From contig JALEIR010000035.1 of assembly GCA_022769665.1 (NCBI GenBank), forward strand, positions 1 to 33,107: 33,107 nt of DNA, given 5' to 3'. The stretch comes from Lachnospiraceae bacterium. Its GTDB lineage: Bacteria > Bacillota > Clostridia > Lachnospirales > Lachnospiraceae. Below are positions 17,525 to 25,262 of the stretch, in pieces. The notes under the pieces are model-generated. The model did not search any database. It worked only from the letters and a program-made list of their open reading frames with translations, and had not been told where the DNA came from. Each line of letters starts with the position of its first letter. Position 1 is the stretch's first letter. Position numbers and translations under genes: made by a program.

Positions 17525-17553
17525 CATGATTTGAGTCCTCTTGTCATATCTTT
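17525..17553 (+). promoter_or_regulatory. Possible sigma-E (mother-cell) promoter of spoIVA
   Basis: GCATGAT (17525-17531), 14 bases, CATATCTT (17546-17553). This approaches the sigma-E pattern (KCATATT, about 14 bases, CATACANT) with mismatches in both boxes. The -10 box lies in the 5' arm of the hairpin that hides the spoIVA ribosome site. Confidence 0.35.
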
Positions 17554-17582
17554 AGTATAGGATATGACAGGAGGCTTTTTGT
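17538..17582 (+). terminator. Terminator-like hairpin containing the spoIVA ribosome binding site
   Basis: CCTCTTGTCATATC (17538-17551) pairs over 14 base pairs (one G-U) with GATATGACAGGAGG (17562-17575), 10-base loop, then CTTTTT. The spoIVA Shine-Dalgarno AGGAGG (17570-17575) is wholly inside the 3' arm, 7 bases before the start codon. Confidence 0.8.
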
Positions 17583-19064
17583 ATGGATTACACATCGAGT
17601 ACATACGACTTATATCGGGATATACAGCAACGCACGGGTGGAGAAATCTACATAGGGGTGCTGGGACCGGTACGAACCGGAAAATCTACCTTTATCAAGC
17701 GTTTTATGGAGGAGATGGTGCTCCCTTATATGGAGGATGAACACGCAAAGGCGCGGGCGCAGGACGAACTGCCCCAGAGCGCGGGCGGAAAGACCATAAC
17801 CACAACAGAACCGAAATTTATTCCCAATGAGGCGGCAGAGGTTATCTTAAGCGATGACATCGCCGTGTCGGTCAGGCTCATTGACTGTGTGGGATATATG
17901 GTGGAGGGCGCAGCAGGCCATATGGAGGAAGACACGGAGAGAATGGTAAAAACGCCGTGGTTTGACTACGAGATTCCCTTTACCCAAGCTGCGGAAATCG
18001 GAACTGACAAGGTCATGAACGACCATTCTACCATAGGGCTTGTTATTACAACGGACGGCAGTTTCGGAGAAATTCCCAGATCAAATTATCTGGAGGCGGA
18101 AGAGAGAACCATAACAGCGCTAAAAAAGCTGAAAAAGCCGTTTCTTGTATTGGTGAACAGCCAGAAGCCTTATTCGGAGGACGCGAAGAGGACGGCAAAG
18201 GAAATCAGCGAAAAGTTTGGCGTGTCTGCTGTTACCGTAAACTGTGAGCAATTGAAAAAAGATGATATCAATATGCTTCTGGAAAATGTGCTCTACGAGT
18301 TCCCGATTTCCTCCATGGAGTTTTACATGCCGAAATGGGTAGAGATGTTACCGGAAGACAATCGGATGAAGCAGGACCTGGTTCAGAAGGTTAAACTCTT
18401 GATGAAGGATTACAATACTATACGAAATGTACTGGAAAAGCCGGTAAATCTGGAGAGTGAATACATAAAACGCTGTAAAACAGACACAGTCAGCCTGTCA
18501 GACGGCTGTATCCGTATTACACTGGATGCAGAGGATGCATACTATTACGAGATGCTGACGGAGATGGTGGGAGAAAGCATTGCGGATGAGTATCAGTTGA
18601 TCAGTAAGCTGAAGAGTTTTGCTGCAATGAAGCATGAATACAGTAAAGTATTGGATGCTGTCAATATGGTGCGCATCAAGGGTTACGGTGTTGTAACGCC
18701 TGATAAGGATGAAATTGTACTGGAAAAGCCGGAGCTAATTAAGCATGGAAACAAATTCGGTGTCAAAATAAAAGCATCCAGCCCTTCCATCCACATGATT
18801 CGGGCAAATATTGAGACGGAGATTGCTCCCATTGTGGGGACTCAGGAGCAGGCGGAGGATTTGATTACCTATATTAATCAGACTGATGCACAAAACAGTA
18901 TATGGGACACCAATATTTTCGGAAAAACAGTAGAGCAATTGGTGAATGACGGCATTACGGCGAAGGTTGCTGTCATCGGAGAAGAAAGCCAGATGAAATT
19001 ACAGGATACCATGCAGAAAATCGTCAACGACAGCAACGGAGGCATGGTTTGTATTATCATATAA
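17583..19064 (+). CDS. spoIVA: Stage IV sporulation protein A, spore coat morphogenetic ATPase
   Basis: Self-assembling ATPase that forms the basement layer of the spore coat on the outer forespore membrane and is needed for cortex formation; made in the mother cell. 493 residues, essentially the same as the Bacillus protein (492). The Walker A motif is GPVRTGKST (28-36), followed by the family block TTTEPKFIPNEAAEV and LIDCVGYMVEGA. The conserved hydrophobic C-terminus GGMVCIII, needed for membrane targeting in Bacillus, is present. It follows a broken binding-protein fragment, with its ribosome site inside a hairpin. A terminator follows, so it is a single-gene unit. Confidence 0.97.
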   Translation: MDYTSSTYDLYRDIQQRTGGEIYIGVLGPVRTGKSTFIKRFMEEMVLPYMEDEHAKARAQDELPQSAGGKTITTTEPKFIPNEAAEVILSDDIAVSVRLIDCVGYMVEGAAGHMEEDTERMVKTPWFDYEIPFTQAAEIGTDKVMNDHSTIGLVITTDGSFGEIPRSNYLEAEERTITALKKLKKPFLVLVNSQKPYSEDAKRTAKEISEKFGVSAVTVNCEQLKKDDINMLLENVLYEFPISSMEFYMPKWVEMLPEDNRMKQDLVQKVKLLMKDYNTIRNVLEKPVNLESEYIKRCKTDTVSLSDGCIRITLDAEDAYYYEMLTEMVGESIADEYQLISKLKSFAAMKHEYSKVLDAVNMVRIKGYGVVTPDKDEIVLEKPELIKHGNKFGVKIKASSPSIHMIRANIETEIAPIVGTQEQAEDLITYINQTDAQNSIWDTNIFGKTVEQLVNDGITAKVAVIGEESQMKLQDTMQKIVNDSNGGMVCIII

Positions 19065-19086
19065 AAGCACCCGCGGGTGCTTTTTT
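19063..19086 (+). terminator. Rho-independent terminator of spoIVA
   Basis: AAAAGCACC / GGTGCTTTT stem of nine base pairs with a CGCG loop, then T-rich sequence. The stem begins within the stop codon. Confidence 0.85.
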
Positions 19087-19087
19087 A

Positions 19088-19116
19088 TTGCTTTTTAATT
19101 GTATATTCTGTATAAT
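19088..19116 (+). promoter_or_regulatory. Sigma-A promoter of the nucleoside salvage operon
   Basis: TTGCTT (19088-19093), exactly 17 bases, TATAAT (19111-19116), 44 bases ahead of the first gene. Confidence 0.8.
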
Positions 19117-19160
19117 AAATATTGCTTGTGTTAATAAAAATAATAAAAGGAGTGCCGAAG

Positions 19161-19997
19161 ATGAGTGAAGTGTATGACAAGCTTTTAAGCTGTTATGAAT
19201 GTGTCAGAAAAAAGACCGATTTTGAGCCTGAGATTGCCATTGTCCTTGGCTCGGGACTGGGAGATTATGCAGAAGCTATACGTGTGGAATATGAGCTCCC
19301 TTACAGTGAGATAGAAGGGTTTCCCGTATCTACTGTTCCGGGACATGCGGGCAAGTTCATTTTCGGCTATATAGATGAAATCCCTGTGGTATGTATGAAG
19401 GGAAGAGTCCATTATTATGAGGGGTATCCCATTACCGATGTTGTACTGCCGGCGAGATTGATGAAGCTCATGGGTGCAAAGATCTTGTTCCTGACGAATG
19501 CTGCGGGAGGTGTCAATACTTCCTTCCATGCGGGAGATTTGATGTTGATTAAGGACCACATATCTGTATTTGCCCCGAATCCTTTAATCGGGGCAAATAT
19601 TGATGAACTGGGAGTCAGATTCCCGGATATGAGTACGGTGTATGACGTTGAACTGCAGAGGATTATCAAAAAAGCGGCAAAGGATAACGGAATCTTTCTT
19701 CAGGAGGGCGTTTATGCACAATTGACCGGGCCTTCTTTTGAGTCTCCTGCGGAAATCCGCATGATGAGAATATTGGGCTGTGATGCGGTAGGAATGAGTA
19801 CTGTTGTGGAAGCCATCGCAGCAAACCATATGGGTATGAAAATTTGCGGAATTTCCTGTATCAGTAATCTTGCGGCAGGCATGACGGTAAATCCTTTGAC
19901 CCATGAGGAAGTGCAGGAGGCGGCAGACATGGCAGCGCCCAACTTCAAAAAACTGGTGACGGAATCTGTGAAAGGAATGAAGAGCTTTATTCTATGA
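19161..19997 (+). CDS. punA: Purine-nucleoside phosphorylase, trimeric class
   Basis: Splits inosine, guanosine and their deoxy forms with phosphate to the free base and (deoxy)ribose 1-phosphate. 278 residues from 19161, preceded by AAAGGAG (19146-19152); a frame extension to 19122 has no ribosome site. Motifs: VLGSGLGDYA, VPGHAGKF (phosphate/ribose site), MKGRVHYYEGY, LTNAAGGVN, GPSFESPAEIRM (base-site glutamate) and GMSTVVEAI, all standard for the class II (trimeric) family. The stop overlaps the start of cdd by 4 bases (ATGA). First gene of an operon that continues with a deaminase, an amidohydrolase and a purine permease. Confidence 0.95.
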   Translation: MSEVYDKLLSCYECVRKKTDFEPEIAIVLGSGLGDYAEAIRVEYELPYSEIEGFPVSTVPGHAGKFIFGYIDEIPVVCMKGRVHYYEGYPITDVVLPARLMKLMGAKILFLTNAAGGVNTSFHAGDLMLIKDHISVFAPNPLIGANIDELGVRFPDMSTVYDVELQRIIKKAAKDNGIFLQEGVYAQLTGPSFESPAEIRMMRILGCDAVGMSTVVEAIAANHMGMKICGISCISNLAAGMTVNPLTHEEVQEAADMAAPNFKKLVTESVKGMKSFIL

Positions 19998-20401
19998 AAG
20001 AGAAAATGATTCAGCTTGCACTGGAAGCAAGAAAAATGGCTTATGTTCCTTATTCCCATTATACGGTTGGAGCGGCGCTTCTGACAGAAGATGGGGAGAT
20101 ATACTGCGGCTGCAACATTGAAAGCGCATCCTACGGTGCTACAAACTGTGCGGAGAGGACTGCATTTTTTAAGGCAATCAGCGAAGGAAAAAGAAATTTT
20201 AGCGCCATAGCCATAGCCGGAGGTATGGAGGGAGAAGAGCCAAAGGAGTATGCTTATCCATGCGGTATATGCCGTCAGGTAATCAAAGAGTTTGTAAAAG
20301 ATGATTTTCGGATTATTGTGGCAAGAAGCCTGACGGATTACAAAGAGTACACTTTATCTGAACTATTACCGTTTGGATTCGGAGGAGATTCTATCAAATG
20401 A
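19994..20401 (+). CDS. cdd: Cytidine deaminase
   Basis: Hydrolyses cytidine and deoxycytidine to uridine and deoxyuridine. 135 residues, normal for the small tetrameric form. The zinc site is intact: CAE at 52-54 (Cys52, catalytic Glu54) and PCGIC with Cys90 and Cys93. Substrate block CNIESASYG is present. ATGA overlaps at both ends (with punA and with the amidohydrolase) point to translational coupling. Confidence 0.96.
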   Translation: MKEKMIQLALEARKMAYVPYSHYTVGAALLTEDGEIYCGCNIESASYGATNCAERTAFFKAISEGKRNFSAIAIAGGMEGEEPKEYAYPCGICRQVIKEFVKDDFRIIVARSLTDYKEYTLSELLPFGFGGDSIK

Positions 20402-21699
20402 ACATAAGATTGTATAATGCAAGAATACTGACCATGGAAAAGGGAAGACCGGTATTTCGTGGAGAAATCTGGGTCAAAAATGATAAGATTGTATGTGTGG
20501 CGGAACAGAATGAATTACAGAGTGAATGGAAGAGTGATTTCCCGAAAATATCATGGGATATCGAAATGGACTGTAGGGACAATCTGTTGATGCCGGGATT
20601 TAAGGATGCACATACCCATTCCGCAATGACCTTCCTGCGTTCCTATGCGGATGATGTGCCTCTTCAGACATGGCTGAACGAGAAAGTATTTCCTATGGAA
20701 GCAAAGCTGACCGGCGAAGATATTTATGAACTGACAAAGCTCGCTGTACTGGAATATCTGACATCCGGAATCACTTCCATTTTTGAAATGTATCTGACTC
20801 CGGATACCATAGCGGAAGCCTGTATTGATATGGGGATGCGTTGCGTCCTTACAGGCGGCCTGAATAATTTCAGTTCTTCTCCCGAACAGATGGAGGAGGA
20901 ATATCTGAAGTGGAATAAACAGAATCCTTTGATCAGTTACCAGCTGGGATTTCATGCGGAATATACCTGTTCCAAGGAGCTGATATACAGGGTGGCGCAG
21001 CTTGCACATAAATATCATGCACCTGTTTATACTCATCTTGCCGAGACCAGGAAAGAGGTCGAAGAGTGTAAGGCGCGTTACGGAATGACACCTGCCATGT
21101 TTCTGGATACCATGGGTGTTTTTGAATTCGGAGGCGGCGGATATCACTGTGTTCATATGACGGATGAGGATATGGAGGTATTCCGCAGAAGGAGGATGTA
21201 TGCCATAACCAATCCTGCCTCCAATTTAAAGCTTGCCAGCGGAATTGCTCCCATAGCAGACTTTGAAAAGAAAAAAATACCGGTGGCAATCGGAACGGAC
21301 GGGCCCGCCAGCAATAATTGCCTGGATATGTTCCGGGAGATGTTTCTGGTAAGCGGTCTGAGCAAATATCGGGAAGAGGACGCTGCGAGCCTGGATGCAA
21401 TGCGGGTACTGAGAATGGCTACCGTTCACGGTGCAAAGGCAATGCGCCTGAACAAGGCGGATGTATTGGCAAAGGGAAAGCTGGCTGACATCATTATGAT
21501 AGATTTGCACCAGCCGAACATGCAGCCGATTCATAACATACCAAAGAACCTGGTTTACAGTGGCAGTAAATCCAATGTTTTGATGACCATGATTAACGGG
21601 AAAATACTGTACAGAAACGGTGAGTTTAACGTCGGGGAAAGTCCGGAAGAAATTTATGCAAAGTGTGACAGGATTGTAAAGCGTATTATAAACGCTTAA
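20398..21699 (+). CDS. Amidohydrolase, MTA/SAH (adenosine-type) deaminase-like
   Basis: 433-residue metal-dependent TIM-barrel amidohydrolase. Zinc-site elements are DAHTHS with His72 and His74, FHAEYTCS, THLAETRKEVEE, GYHCVHM and the catalytic Asp301 in IGTDGPASNN. The block RSYADDVPLQTWLNEKVFP and the NPASNLKLASGIAP loop match the S-adenosylhomocysteine/5'-methylthioadenosine deaminase branch (ATZ/TRZ-like) best. It overlaps cdd by 4 bases and is followed by a purine permease, so a purine nucleoside or base (methylthioadenosine, adenosine-like compounds, or guanine) is the likely substrate. Which one cannot be decided from sequence alone. Family certain, substrate inferred. Confidence 0.85.
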   Translation: MNIRLYNARILTMEKGRPVFRGEIWVKNDKIVCVAEQNELQSEWKSDFPKISWDIEMDCRDNLLMPGFKDAHTHSAMTFLRSYADDVPLQTWLNEKVFPMEAKLTGEDIYELTKLAVLEYLTSGITSIFEMYLTPDTIAEACIDMGMRCVLTGGLNNFSSSPEQMEEEYLKWNKQNPLISYQLGFHAEYTCSKELIYRVAQLAHKYHAPVYTHLAETRKEVEECKARYGMTPAMFLDTMGVFEFGGGGYHCVHMTDEDMEVFRRRRMYAITNPASNLKLASGIAPIADFEKKKIPVAIGTDGPASNNCLDMFREMFLVSGLSKYREEDAASLDAMRVLRMATVHGAKAMRLNKADVLAKGKLADIIMIDLHQPNMQPIHNIPKNLVYSGSKSNVLMTMINGKILYRNGEFNVGESPEEIYAKCDRIVKRIINA

Positions 21700-21743
21700 T
21701 AATAGCAATCTTTAATGAAACATATTACATAGGAGGGAGAAAG

Positions 21744-23171
21744 ATGTTAGAGAAACTATTTAAACTCAAAGAGAACGGTACGACGGTTAAGACAGAAATC
21801 ATTGCCGGACTCACCACATTCATGACGATGGCCTATATCATCGCCCTGAATCCCAATCTACTTACCGATTTTGGGTTGAAAGGCGGAAATTTGTGGAACG
21901 GTGTTTTCCTGGCAACCTGTATTGCTTCCGCAATCGGCATGTTTGTGATGGCATTTGCCGCAAACAAGCCCTTTGCCATGGCGCCCGGAATGGGCTTGAA
22001 CAGTTTTTTTGCAGTGGTGGTTGCAAATATTTCGGGATTGACGGGAATGGCTTATCTGGAATCCTTTCAGGCGGCACTTTGTATTATTCTGATTGAAGGT
22101 ATTGTTTTCATTGCACTTTCGATACTGAATGTGCGTGAGAAAATTGTGGAAGCAATTCCTCTTGGGGTACGTCTCGGTATTGCACCCGCAATCGGACTGA
22201 TGCTGATGAACATCGGCCTTGGATCAAATGCAGGTATTTATTCCGAGAACGGTGGCCCTTTCTACGCCATGAGGGATTTCTTCGGCGCATTGACTCCCAG
22301 ACTTGCAAAGACAAGCATGGGTAGCGGATATACCGGAATGGTATTGACGGTTGTGACAATGTTTGTGGGACTTTTTGTAATTGTTGTTCTTGCACAGAAA
22401 GGGATAAAGGCAGCCGTGATTATCGGCATGCTGGTTGCCAGTGTAATTAACTGGGCAGGTCAGGCAATTTTCCTGCATACAAATCCCTTTGACTCACTGA
22501 AGACGGCTTCTTTCCTGCCTCCTTTTCAGGATATGGCAGAGACAACACTGTTCAAGTTTAATTTCAGCGGTTTTGCACAGATAGGCTGGTTTACGGTAAT
22601 AACCCTGATTGTTACTTTCTGCATCATTGACATGTTTGATACCATCGGAACACTGGTAGGTACTGCAAGCCGTGCCGGAATGTTGGACGAAAACGGTAAG
22701 ATGCCCAAGATGAAGGAAGCACTTTTGGCGGACGCTGTAGGTACTGTCGTGGGATCCGCTACAGGTACTTCCACAGTTACTACCTTTATTGAGTCTGCAT
22801 CCGGCGTGGAAGCGGGAGGACGTACCGGTTTGACAGCACTGACTACGGGTATTGTTTTTCTGGCATGTATGTTCCTGGCACCCGTCGCAGCAATCATTCC
22901 CGCAGCGGCAACCTCATCTGCTCTGATTTATGTAGGTGTACTGATGATTACGGGATTGAAGAACATTGATTTTGCCGATATTACTCAGTCTGTTCCCGTG
23001 GCTTTGATGCTGATTGCAATGCCAGTGTCCGGCTCTATCGGACATGCTATCGGTATCGGCCTGATTTCCTATACTGTCATCAAGGTGTTTACCGGAAAAG
23101 CTAAGGATGTGTCTGTGCTGACATATGTTCTTTCTTTCATTTTCCTGATAAAGTTTTTCCTGGTTGCATAG
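21744..23171 (+). CDS. NCS2-family purine permease (AzgA/PbuG type)
   Basis: 475 residues with about 12-14 hydrophobic spans. The N-terminal block VKTEIIAGLTTFMTMAYI and KPFAMAPGMGLNSFFA are signatures of the AzgA/PbuG branch, which imports adenine, guanine and hypoxanthine with protons; MFDTIGTLVG and GTSTVTTFIESASGVEAGGR are the substrate-site region. AGGAGGGAG precedes the start, 44 bases after the amidohydrolase. Its position fits uptake of bases feeding, or fed by, the salvage enzymes upstream. No purine riboswitch is seen in the short gap. Confidence 0.92.
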   Translation: MLEKLFKLKENGTTVKTEIIAGLTTFMTMAYIIALNPNLLTDFGLKGGNLWNGVFLATCIASAIGMFVMAFAANKPFAMAPGMGLNSFFAVVVANISGLTGMAYLESFQAALCIILIEGIVFIALSILNVREKIVEAIPLGVRLGIAPAIGLMLMNIGLGSNAGIYSENGGPFYAMRDFFGALTPRLAKTSMGSGYTGMVLTVVTMFVGLFVIVVLAQKGIKAAVIIGMLVASVINWAGQAIFLHTNPFDSLKTASFLPPFQDMAETTLFKFNFSGFAQIGWFTVITLIVTFCIIDMFDTIGTLVGTASRAGMLDENGKMPKMKEALLADAVGTVVGSATGTSTVTTFIESASGVEAGGRTGLTALTTGIVFLACMFLAPVAAIIPAAATSSALIYVGVLMITGLKNIDFADITQSVPVALMLIAMPVSGSIGHAIGIGLISYTVIKVFTGKAKDVSVLTYVLSFIFLIKFFLVA

Positions 23172-23217
23172 GGTTGAACTGTAACATAATTTGTAATTTA
23201 AATAAAAAGTGAGGATG

Positions 23218-23243
23218 AGCGGGTCGGCGGACAGCGGCCCGCT
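23218..23243 (+). other. GC-rich hairpin ahead of the MutS-like gene
   Basis: AGCGGGTCG (23218-23226) pairs with CGGCCCGCT (23235-23243), nine base pairs with one G-U, 8-base loop. No T-run follows, so it is not a classic terminator; it could be a leader structure or a weak terminator for the permease. Confidence 0.4.
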
Positions 23244-23270
23244 TATGTTAAAAAAATGGAGTATATTTTA

Positions 23271-24950
23271 ATGGCGGCAGCCCTTGCCGTATTTGTAATT
23301 GTCATCTTTGCGTTGGAAGCTTACCGTGCAAAGAAGGAAGAAAAGAGATTTGTAGAAAGCTTATATGGGGACTATTTTAAGATTGCCGATAAGAAATACG
23401 GAATGGAACGTTTTTCGAATATCGGAAGCTATTATCTGCGTCACAGGAAGGACGGACAGATTGATGACATTACCTGGAATGACCTGGGAATGGATGATAT
23501 TTTCAAAAGAATGAATTACACGCTTTCTGCTTCAGGAGAAGAATATTTGTACTATATGTTACGAACCCTGATGCAGGAAAAGGAGGATACAGAACATTTT
23601 GAAAAACTGGTAACTTATTTTGGAGAGCATCCGGACGAAAGAGTCAGATTTCAGTTCTGTATGAGTAAACTCGGATATACGGGGAAGTATTCCCTTTATG
23701 ACTATATAGATAATTTGGATTATCTGGGTGAACGTTCCAATACCCGGCACTATATTTTGGATTTTCTGTTTTTGCCGATGATAGGTATGCTGTGGCTCAA
23801 TTTTCCGGTGGGTATTATCGGAATGGTTGTTTTAATGATATATAATATTATTACTTATTTTAAAGAAAAGAATGAGATTGATCCTTATATTACCAGCTTT
23901 GCATACGTTATTCGGCTTATGGATGTATGTGATGAAACGGAAAAAATAAAGTCGGATGCTTGCAGGGATGAAATGAAAACACTTCATGACCATAAGAAAA
24001 AGCTTCAGGGTATGAGAAGGAATTCTTTCTGGGTAATGTCTTCGAACGCCAACAGAGGCGGAAATGCTTCCGGAGATATTGTCAATATGCTGTTTGATTA
24101 TATAAGAATGGTATTTCACGTGGACCTCATCAAGTTTAACAGTATGCTGAAATACCTAAAGAACCATGTTGAAGATGTAGATATACTGATTGGTACTTTG
24201 GGATATATGGAATCCGCAGTGGCAGTCTGGATATTCAGACAATCATTGGATAACGGTTGGTGCATGCCGGAGTTTACAGAGCGTAAGGGGATTGAAATGG
24301 AAGCCGGTTACCATCCCCTGTTGGAGAAACCCGTAAAGAACAGTATAACTGCTGACAAGGGGGTACTGCTTACCGGCTCCAATGCGTCCGGTAAGTCGAC
24401 TTTCTTAAAGACCGTTGCAGTCAATGCGATACTGGCTCAGTCAATACACACCTGTGCTGCCGACAGCTATAAAACTCCTTTCTTTCATGTCTATTCGTCC
24501 ATGGCTCTGCGGGATGATATCAGCGGAGGAGAGAGTTATTACATTGTAGAAATTAAAGCACTGAAGAGAATTTTAGATGCGGCGGCATCAGGGGAGAAGC
24601 CTGTGCTTTGTTTTGTGGATGAAGTGTTGCGGGGGACAAACACTGTGGAACGAATTGCTGCTTCCACTCAAATTTTAAGTTCCTTAAGCGGCTCAGGTAT
24701 TCTTTGCTTTGCGGCAACCCATGACATAGAGTTGACAGGGCTTTTGGAAAAGGAATTTGACAATTATCATTTTGAGGAAGAAGTGAAGAACGGAGACATC
24801 TGTTTTAACTACAGGCTACAGAATGGGAAAGCGACTACTCGAAATGCCATTCGTCTGCTTCAACTGATGGGATATGATGAAAAAATTATTGAGAAGGCAA
24901 CTCATCAGGCCGAAAATTTTCTCGCCACAGGCGACTGGAAACTGACTTGA
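23271..24950 (+). CDS. Membrane-anchored MutS-like ATPase
   Basis: About 559 residues. I prefer the start at 23271 because GGAG (23258-23261) sits 9 bases ahead; an ATG at 23256 is also in frame but lacks a ribosome site. There is one hydrophobic segment at the very N-terminus and a hydrophobic pair about residues 160-200, then a long helical clamp-like region. The C-terminal ATPase is MutS domain V: Walker A LLTGSNASGKST, ALRDDISGGESYYI and Walker B LCFVDEVLRGTNTVERIAAS, with THDIEL as the switch. The mismatch-recognition N-terminal domain of true MutS is absent. This family occurs in Firmicutes and Bacteroidetes; its role is unknown and may have nothing to do with mismatch repair. Confidence 0.85.
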   Translation: MAAALAVFVIVIFALEAYRAKKEEKRFVESLYGDYFKIADKKYGMERFSNIGSYYLRHRKDGQIDDITWNDLGMDDIFKRMNYTLSASGEEYLYYMLRTLMQEKEDTEHFEKLVTYFGEHPDERVRFQFCMSKLGYTGKYSLYDYIDNLDYLGERSNTRHYILDFLFLPMIGMLWLNFPVGIIGMVVLMIYNIITYFKEKNEIDPYITSFAYVIRLMDVCDETEKIKSDACRDEMKTLHDHKKKLQGMRRNSFWVMSSNANRGGNASGDIVNMLFDYIRMVFHVDLIKFNSMLKYLKNHVEDVDILIGTLGYMESAVAVWIFRQSLDNGWCMPEFTERKGIEMEAGYHPLLEKPVKNSITADKGVLLTGSNASGKSTFLKTVAVNAILAQSIHTCAADSYKTPFFHVYSSMALRDDISGGESYYIVEIKALKRILDAAASGEKPVLCFVDEVLRGTNTVERIAASTQILSSLSGSGILCFAATHDIELTGLLEKEFDNYHFEEEVKNGDICFNYRLQNGKATTRNAIRLLQLMGYDEKIIEKATHQAENFLATGDWKLT

Positions 24951-24975
24951 CGTCAGAGTTCGGCATTGATATACT
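24947..24975 (+). promoter_or_regulatory. Sigma-A promoter of the small membrane protein/HAD/WYL operon
   Basis: TTGACG (24947-24952, overlapping the stop of the MutS-like gene), exactly 17 bases, TATACT (24970-24975), 75 bases ahead of the small gene. Confidence 0.65.
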
Positions 24976-25049
24976 AAATGCATGAGTAATGAGCCCATGA
25001 GCTGTAAAAGAAAAATGCAAATAAATATCATAGATGTGAGGTCATAATT

Positions 25050-25229
25050 ATGGTGAATCTTGTGGAATTCGGAAGAATCTTTTTATCTTACGGACTGCTT
25101 TTACTGATTATTGTTGCAGTCTGTGCAGCTGCTGTTTTTATCGGTATTACCCTTGCCAAAAGAAAGAATGCCAAAAAGGAAGCTGCGATGCAAGAAGAGA
25201 CCGGCAAACAGAACCGGGGAAATTCCTAA
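25050..25229 (+). CDS. Small single-span membrane protein, 59 residues
   Basis: ATG at 25050 follows GAGG (25038-25041) with 8-base spacing. The N-terminus is MVNLVEFGRIFLSYG, then one hydrophobic span (about residues 16-34, LLLLIIVAVCAAAVFIGITL), then a basic, hydrophilic tail (AKRKNAKKEAAMQEETGKQN). The topology is probably N-out, C-in given the lysine and arginine residues after the span. I do not recognise a named family. It stands behind its own promoter and 33 bases ahead of the HAD gene. Being under 60 codons it is easily missed; the ribosome site, promoter and clean hydrophobic pattern support it as real. Confidence 0.7.
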   Translation: MVNLVEFGRIFLSYGLLLLIIVAVCAAAVFIGITLAKRKNAKKEAAMQEETGKQNRGNS

Positions 25230-25262
25230 GGAAGGATGCGCATGTATGCGCTTATCTGAAAC

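Noticed and set aside
16296..17582. Insertion sequence or phage remnant as cause of the damaged genes
   Set aside because: No transposase frame, terminal inverted repeats or target duplication could be seen; deletions explain the pattern better.
21679..21697. 19-base near-palindrome AAGCGTATTATAAACGCTT resembling an operator
   Set aside because: It is the coding end of the amidohydrolase gene and no clear promoter for the permease sits around it; too weak to call.
21700..21743. Purine riboswitch ahead of the NCS2 permease
   Set aside because: The gap is 44 bases, too short, and lacks the conserved three-way-junction motifs.
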